A DNA stretch of 31,043 nt from Pinguiococcus pyrenoidosus. Its lineage: Eukaryota; Sar; Pinguiophyceae; Pinguiochrysidales; Pinguiochrysidaceae. This document shows, in pieces, positions 27,304-31,043 of this stretch. Both the position numbers and the translations under genes were made by a program. The stretch lies in contig JAAMXY010001115.1 of NCBI GenBank assembly GCA_019677205.1, forward strand, positions 4,355-35,397, in the 5' to 3' direction. The notes beneath the pieces were generated by a model. It worked only from the letters and a program-made list of their open reading frames with translations. It had not been told where the DNA came from and did no database searches. How positions within the stretch are numbered: the first letter of the stretch is position 1; every line of letters begins with the position of its first letter.

Positions 27304-28934
27304 CTAGTCGTCTTCCCAAGCGTCGGAGCTGCTGTCATCTGCCGACCGGTCATCCTCGGACTGGTCATCCCTGCGGCAGAATGTTGGCAAGCGATCCAGT
27401 TCGGTGTCAAGTATGGCTTGCTCTCCGGCATGAAGAATGTAAACATGCGCACGAGTTCTTACCTCTTTCCGCTGATGGCGTTCTGTCGGCGCTTCATCCG
27501 CTCCCGCAACGCATCCATCAACGACAAGCCTTCCCCTGCCGCTTTGCCCTCGGCGGTGCTTGGCTCGGCAAGTTGTCGCTCTTCCACAGAGCGAAGCGTC
27601 TCCATGTTGGACGCCTTGATTTGGGAAGAGGAATGAGATTCACACATCAGCCAAGCAAACGATGCCATACACCATCGCGTCCTTGCGGTCTCGACGACAG
27701 GGTGGCGGAATACCTGAATGGCGGCAAGCAAGTTGGATCGCGAGGAAGGGATCGCCGGCAGCGAGGAAGACGTGCGGTGGCCCTTGCCAGGAGGGGTTCT
27801 GGAGACTCTCCCGTCTTTCTTTTTCTCAGGCGTCGTCGACGCCTGACTTTCTGGTGCTGGGCTCGGGGCGGCTTCTACTTCTTGTGCCTTTGGTGGCTTC
27901 ACATCAAGCTTTTCAGGAAGCTCTTCTCGCTTCGTCTCCGCCGGCGATGCCTCGCGTTCTCTCCGAAACTTGTCGATGTCTCCCACATCCCCCAAGTCCG
28001 GCAACAGCGACGCTGACGGAGCGATGGAAGCCGCGTTGGACAAGAAGGAGATGTCGGCCAGGTCCGGCAGCGGCAAGTTCGACGGCAGATTGAGGTCCAT
28101 GGCCTCCGCTTCTGCCGGCTTATAGCTGATATCGAGACCCATCACCTCGGGCAAGATGTCTCCGTCGATCAACGTCGTCGGCGCCACCGCAATGCGGTCC
28201 GCAATCCCTTGCGGAGTCTCCACGTCCTCCTGCTCGTCTTCGCCTCCCAGATTGTCGACTGCTCTCAGCTGGCGGTTGTACGGCAGCACGTTGCTGTTGA
28301 ACAGGAGCATGTCCGTCACCGTCCGATGGGCGGGAGGGCGCAGACCTTTGTCTTCCATGATGATGGCCTCGCGGACTGGATCCGAATGCCAAACGTGCAG
28401 CTTCTGGTACAGTTCTTCCAATGCGATGAAGTCGTCCCTTTCTACCGCGTCGCCCAGCGTATCCGAGTTCGGAGAGAACGGCAACGGGTGGCCCTCGGCC
28501 TCTAAGACGCACACCGCCTCGGCATCTGCGACTGGCAGTCCCGCCGCTTCTGGGAGGGAGACATGCTTCTGCAGCAAAGCTTCGAAGGTTACCAGGCCGC
28601 CGCTGGCGGAGAAGGCGTTCGGGTGCTTTGGCAAGGAATACACTGTGATCGCTCGGTTGGAGCCCGAAATCCTTGCGATGGTTTCCTCACAGGATTGCAT
28701 GCGATGGTTCACTTGTTCGATGCGTCTTCGCTCGCTTTCCACCTTGGACGAGATCACTTCGAGGACGCTGTCGACCAGTCCAGCCAGGGCCTTGAGCGAC
28801 TGCACGGCGTCCTGGAACACTAGATCCTGCTGCACGTCGCATTGCACCAAGGGCTGCTGAGGAGGAGAAGTGTCGAGCTCGCTCATGGCGGCTGCGAGAT
28901 TCAGAGCTAGGGCGCCTTTCCTATCTTGCTCCAT
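27304..28934 (-). CDS. WASHC1: WASH complex subunit 1 (Arp2/3 nucleation-promoting factor)
   Basis: WASH activates Arp2/3 on endosomes to build branched actin for cargo sorting. Exons 27714-28934, 27463-27614 and 27304-27370 (introns 99 and 92 bp) give 479 aa. The N-terminal WAHD region contains a helix with ERRRIEQVNHRMQSCEETI and GSNRAITVYSLPKHP (about 70-105), matching the family's conserved GSxxAIxVxSxxKxP. Central proline-, serine- and acid-rich sequence follows. The C-terminal VCA unit is complete after splicing: WH2 start RSNLLAAIQ (399-407), the connector LMDALRERMKRRQNAISGK, and an acidic tail with the key tryptophan, SDAWEDD (Trp476). The tail is encoded by a separate last exon of 22 codons; the unspliced frame stops at 27459 and lacks it. 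The start is the ATG at 28934; a second, MSELD, lies at 28887. Confidence 0.9.
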
Positions 28935-29512
28935 TCCCTTTTTGATCGGGTCTTTGATGGATCAAATCTGAAATCGATTTCGGCCGACGCCGCTCGCTTC
29001 TGTCCACCGCCGGACGATCCCCGCAGGCTGTTTTGGCCAGGAATGCGAGTTGACGCAAAGATACGGCGACCTGGTATTCCCGGGCGGACCGGCTCAGAAC
29101 ATACACCAGTGCGGTGTATGTACACTTCCAGGAGAGTCGTCGATGGAAGTATGTGCGACAAGCACGTAAAGTCCCGTCAAGTAAGAACGTTTCGGCGCTT
29201 CCGCAATTCTGTGTCCCCCTGCTTCCTAGTCAAGTCCGTGTCATCACCGCAACATGATTGGCGATGCACAACTTCAAACCTTGCCGCTACAGGTTCGACG
29301 AACTGCTTTTCTTTACGTCCGATCTTTCGCGGATGGTCTCTCATCCATACTTCATTTCCTTTCTTGCGCCTCCTCCGCTTCCCCGGCGTTCCGTTCCGGG
29401 TTCTGGTTCTGTTCCCTTCTCTCCTGGCTCTCGGGAGTCGCCGACTCGGAAATCCTCTCAACGTCAGTCTCACCTGAGCCCCGGCGTTGCACGCCACTTC
29501 ACACTTGGCAAG
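28935..29512. promoter_or_regulatory. Divergent promoter region between WASH and kelch-like genes
   Basis: 578 bp with one ATTGG at 29257-29261 and pyrimidine-rich tracts (29335-29440). The kelch frame is open upstream to 29258, but its Ser/Pro/Arg-rich translation does not look like protein. Confidence 0.35.
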
Positions 29513-30946
29513 ATGTCTAGTCAGCGAAGTTACCATCTGCTGCCGGTCGTGGCGCTTGTCAGCGCGCTCTTTGGTGCCTTCGTAGCGCGCTTGGATACGC
29601 CAAGTCCTTCAAGGGCGCCGGACCAGCGCCAGCGTCGTCTTGAGCAGAGCGATGCTGAAGCAGTGCCAGACATCCCGGATTATTACCAGGTGCTGGAGGA
29701 TTTCTTGCCGGAGGACGGCATGCACCAGGAAGGCGCGTCGTGCCAATTCGGCACCAAGCTTTTCCTCGTGGGCGGCATCTCTGTCACCGGCGCTCAGGCC
29801 ATGGCCAGCGGAGATCCCGAGACGGCGGCACTGGGTAGCAACAAGTTCCACGTCTTCGACATGGCCACCGAGCAGTTGTCAGAGGGGCCCGACGCGCCGG
29901 ACATCGGGAATCACATGGCATGCGCCGTGAGTCCCGACGGCGTTCTGCACGTGACGGGCGGCTTCTGGCAGAACCGACGTCGCGCGCCACGTTCCTACGC
30001 ACGTCACTGGATGATTGATACCATGGATCCCGACGCCAGCTGGCAGATGGGCACGCGCATGCCGGAGCCTCGTGGCGCGCATTCGTGCCAGTTCCTGGCC
30101 GACGCCAAGATGTACTGCGTGGGCGGCGGACTCAACCAGATCGGGCCCTTCGTACCGAGTATGCTGATCTTCGACCCACAGACGCGCAAGTGGACTTACG
30201 GGCCCGAGATGAATCAGGGCCGCGACCACGTCGAGGTCGTGGCCATGTTCAACGCCACGCGACTGTTTGTCTTTGGTGGCCGCTCGGACTATGTGAGAGA
30301 GCCCGGCGCGGCTTTTCATCCCATGTACTGGGCCACCGTCGACACCGTGGAGATGTTCGACTTGGAGACGCAGCGCTGGAAGTATCTGCTGCCGCTGCCA
30401 CACTCTCGCGGAAAAGCGGCCTTGGGGCTGTACGAGCGCCACAGTGGCGGAGAGCCCAACGTGCTCATCGCTGGAGGTGAGAAGTTCCTGAGCTTGTCCG
30501 GCCTGTGCGCCAGCAGCGTCGAGGAGTATGACACGCAGAAGGGCGTGTACTACTGCCACCCGCCGCTGCCTTTCCCCTTCTTCGGCGGCGTCTCTGGCGT
30601 TCACGACGGCAAGTTCTTCGTGCTGGGCGGCGCCGACTGGTTCGGCATCGCCGCCACTCGGCGCTTGCAGATCTTAGACCTCAACAAGGCGCCGCCACCG
30701 CAGCCCTGTGCTTACCAGCCTCGGCAAGAGGACTCGCCGTGGGAGCGGCACTTCATGAAGGCGCTGCCCACACCGCACGCGGACGACATGCGGTCTCGAG
30801 GCGCAAAGGTCTTTCAGGATATGACCGACCGCCTCTACGACCTGAGGCCAGCAGCGCAGGCAGGGGCGGCAGACGACGAGGCGGTAGATTCGCCGTACGA
30901 GGAGCGGCTCCGACGTCAAGGTAGAGCTGGTCTCGTGGGCTTGTAG
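29513..30946 (+). CDS. Secreted or luminal kelch-type beta-propeller protein
   Basis: Single exon, 477 aa. Residues 1-25 (LLPVVALVSALFGAFVA) form a signal peptide or signal anchor. The body holds kelch-type repeats, recognised by double-Gly strands followed by paired aromatics: TKLFLVGGISV, GVLHVTGGFW, AKMYCVGGG, TRLFVFGGRSDY, PNVLIAGGEKF and KFFVLGGADWF, with strand ends such as FDPQTRKWTYG and FDLETQRWKYL. Six repeats fit a six-bladed propeller as in galactose-oxidase/kelch proteins. The Cys-Tyr and copper-ligand pattern of galactose oxidase is not evident, so I do not claim an oxidase. Several paired Cys suit a secretory environment. The C-terminal 60 residues are charged, with no membrane anchor or ER-retention signal. 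The start is set by the signal sequence. Confidence 0.85.
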   Translation: MSSQRSYHLLPVVALVSALFGAFVARLDTPSPSRAPDQRQRRLEQSDAEAVPDIPDYYQVLEDFLPEDGMHQEGASCQFGTKLFLVGGISVTGAQAMASGDPETAALGSNKFHVFDMATEQLSEGPDAPDIGNHMACAVSPDGVLHVTGGFWQNRRRAPRSYARHWMIDTMDPDASWQMGTRMPEPRGAHSCQFLADAKMYCVGGGLNQIGPFVPSMLIFDPQTRKWTYGPEMNQGRDHVEVVAMFNATRLFVFGGRSDYVREPGAAFHPMYWATVDTVEMFDLETQRWKYLLPLPHSRGKAALGLYERHSGGEPNVLIAGGEKFLSLSGLCASSVEEYDTQKGVYYCHPPLPFPFFGGVSGVHDGKFFVLGGADWFGIAATRRLQILDLNKAPPPQPCAYQPRQEDSPWERHFMKALPTPHADDMRSRGAKVFQDMTDRLYDLRPAAQAGAADDEAVDSPYEERLRRQGRAGLVGL

Positions 30947-31043
30947 GTGTCGGGAGCCTTGCTGGTCGCCAGCAGATGTCCAACAAGAGAGAGAGCTGGA
31001 GCTTCCTTGCACGAGGAAAGCGAAGCTGCACGGAGCGCATCGA

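Noticed and set aside
27135-28016. 293-codon plus-strand frame opposite the WASH 3' half
   Set aside because: Arg/Cys-rich translation without domain; the minus strand gives the WASH VCA region.
29513-30946. Galactose oxidase or glyoxal oxidase activity for the kelch protein
   Set aside because: The propeller repeats are clear, but the Cys-Tyr cofactor and copper-ligand pattern could not be found by eye.
1-31043. CRISPR arrays, insertion sequences, bacterial operons or prophage
   Set aside because: No spaced direct repeats, transposase or ribosome-binding-site-led gene clusters; introns and products are eukaryotic.

Overview
This is a gene-dense stretch of eukaryotic nuclear DNA. Almost every gene is interrupted by short GT-AG introns (about 57-223 bp), the coding DNA is GC-rich, and the products are eukaryotic: WASH, heat-shock factor, tubulin-tyrosine-ligase-like protein, mitochondrial 2-oxoglutarate dehydrogenase, type I methionine aminopeptidase, purple acid phosphatase, Peter Pan/SSF. 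The style of the aspartic protease and the heat-shock factor, together with compact genes and short introns, suggests a stramenopile or related SAR protist. That placement is inference; no marker here fixes the species or shows whether it is photosynthetic. Exon joins were made by eye from splice signals, reading-frame phase and family conservation.

Layout, left to right: CCAAT-rich non-coding DNA (1-987); rhomboid protease (+); TTL-like ligase (-, 8 introns); MFS transporter (+); WD40 protein (-, no intron); secreted aspartic protease (+, no intron); purple acid phosphatase (-, 5 introns); AT-rich, palindrome-bearing intergenic island; 69-residue membrane protein (+); Brix-domain ribosome-biogenesis protein PPAN/SSF (-); LSD1-like zinc-finger protein (-); methionine aminopeptidase (+); coiled-coil protein (-); heat-shock factor (+); 2-oxoglutarate dehydrogenase E1 (-); TMEM14-family protein (+); WASH1 (-); kelch-like secreted or luminal protein (+).

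Neighbouring genes are almost perfectly strand-alternating: 14 of 15 adjacent pairs are in opposite orientation. The window is therefore a chain of divergent pairs sharing one 5' region and convergent pairs sharing one 3' region. The genes do not form one pathway. They are mostly housekeeping functions (ribosome biogenesis, TCA cycle, protein maturation, endosomal actin, stress transcription) plus secretory hydrolases. The one functionally suggestive pair is OGDH/TMEM14, two likely mitochondrial products from one 331-bp promoter region.

I found no CRISPR array, mobile element, rRNA or tRNA, and no novel multi-gene system. The best second-look items are the strand alternation, the AT-rich palindromic island near 13.2 kb, several stop-free introns whose length is a multiple of three, a short last exon that restores the WASH acidic tail, and a poorly recognised zinc-finger/PPxY/poly-lysine protein.
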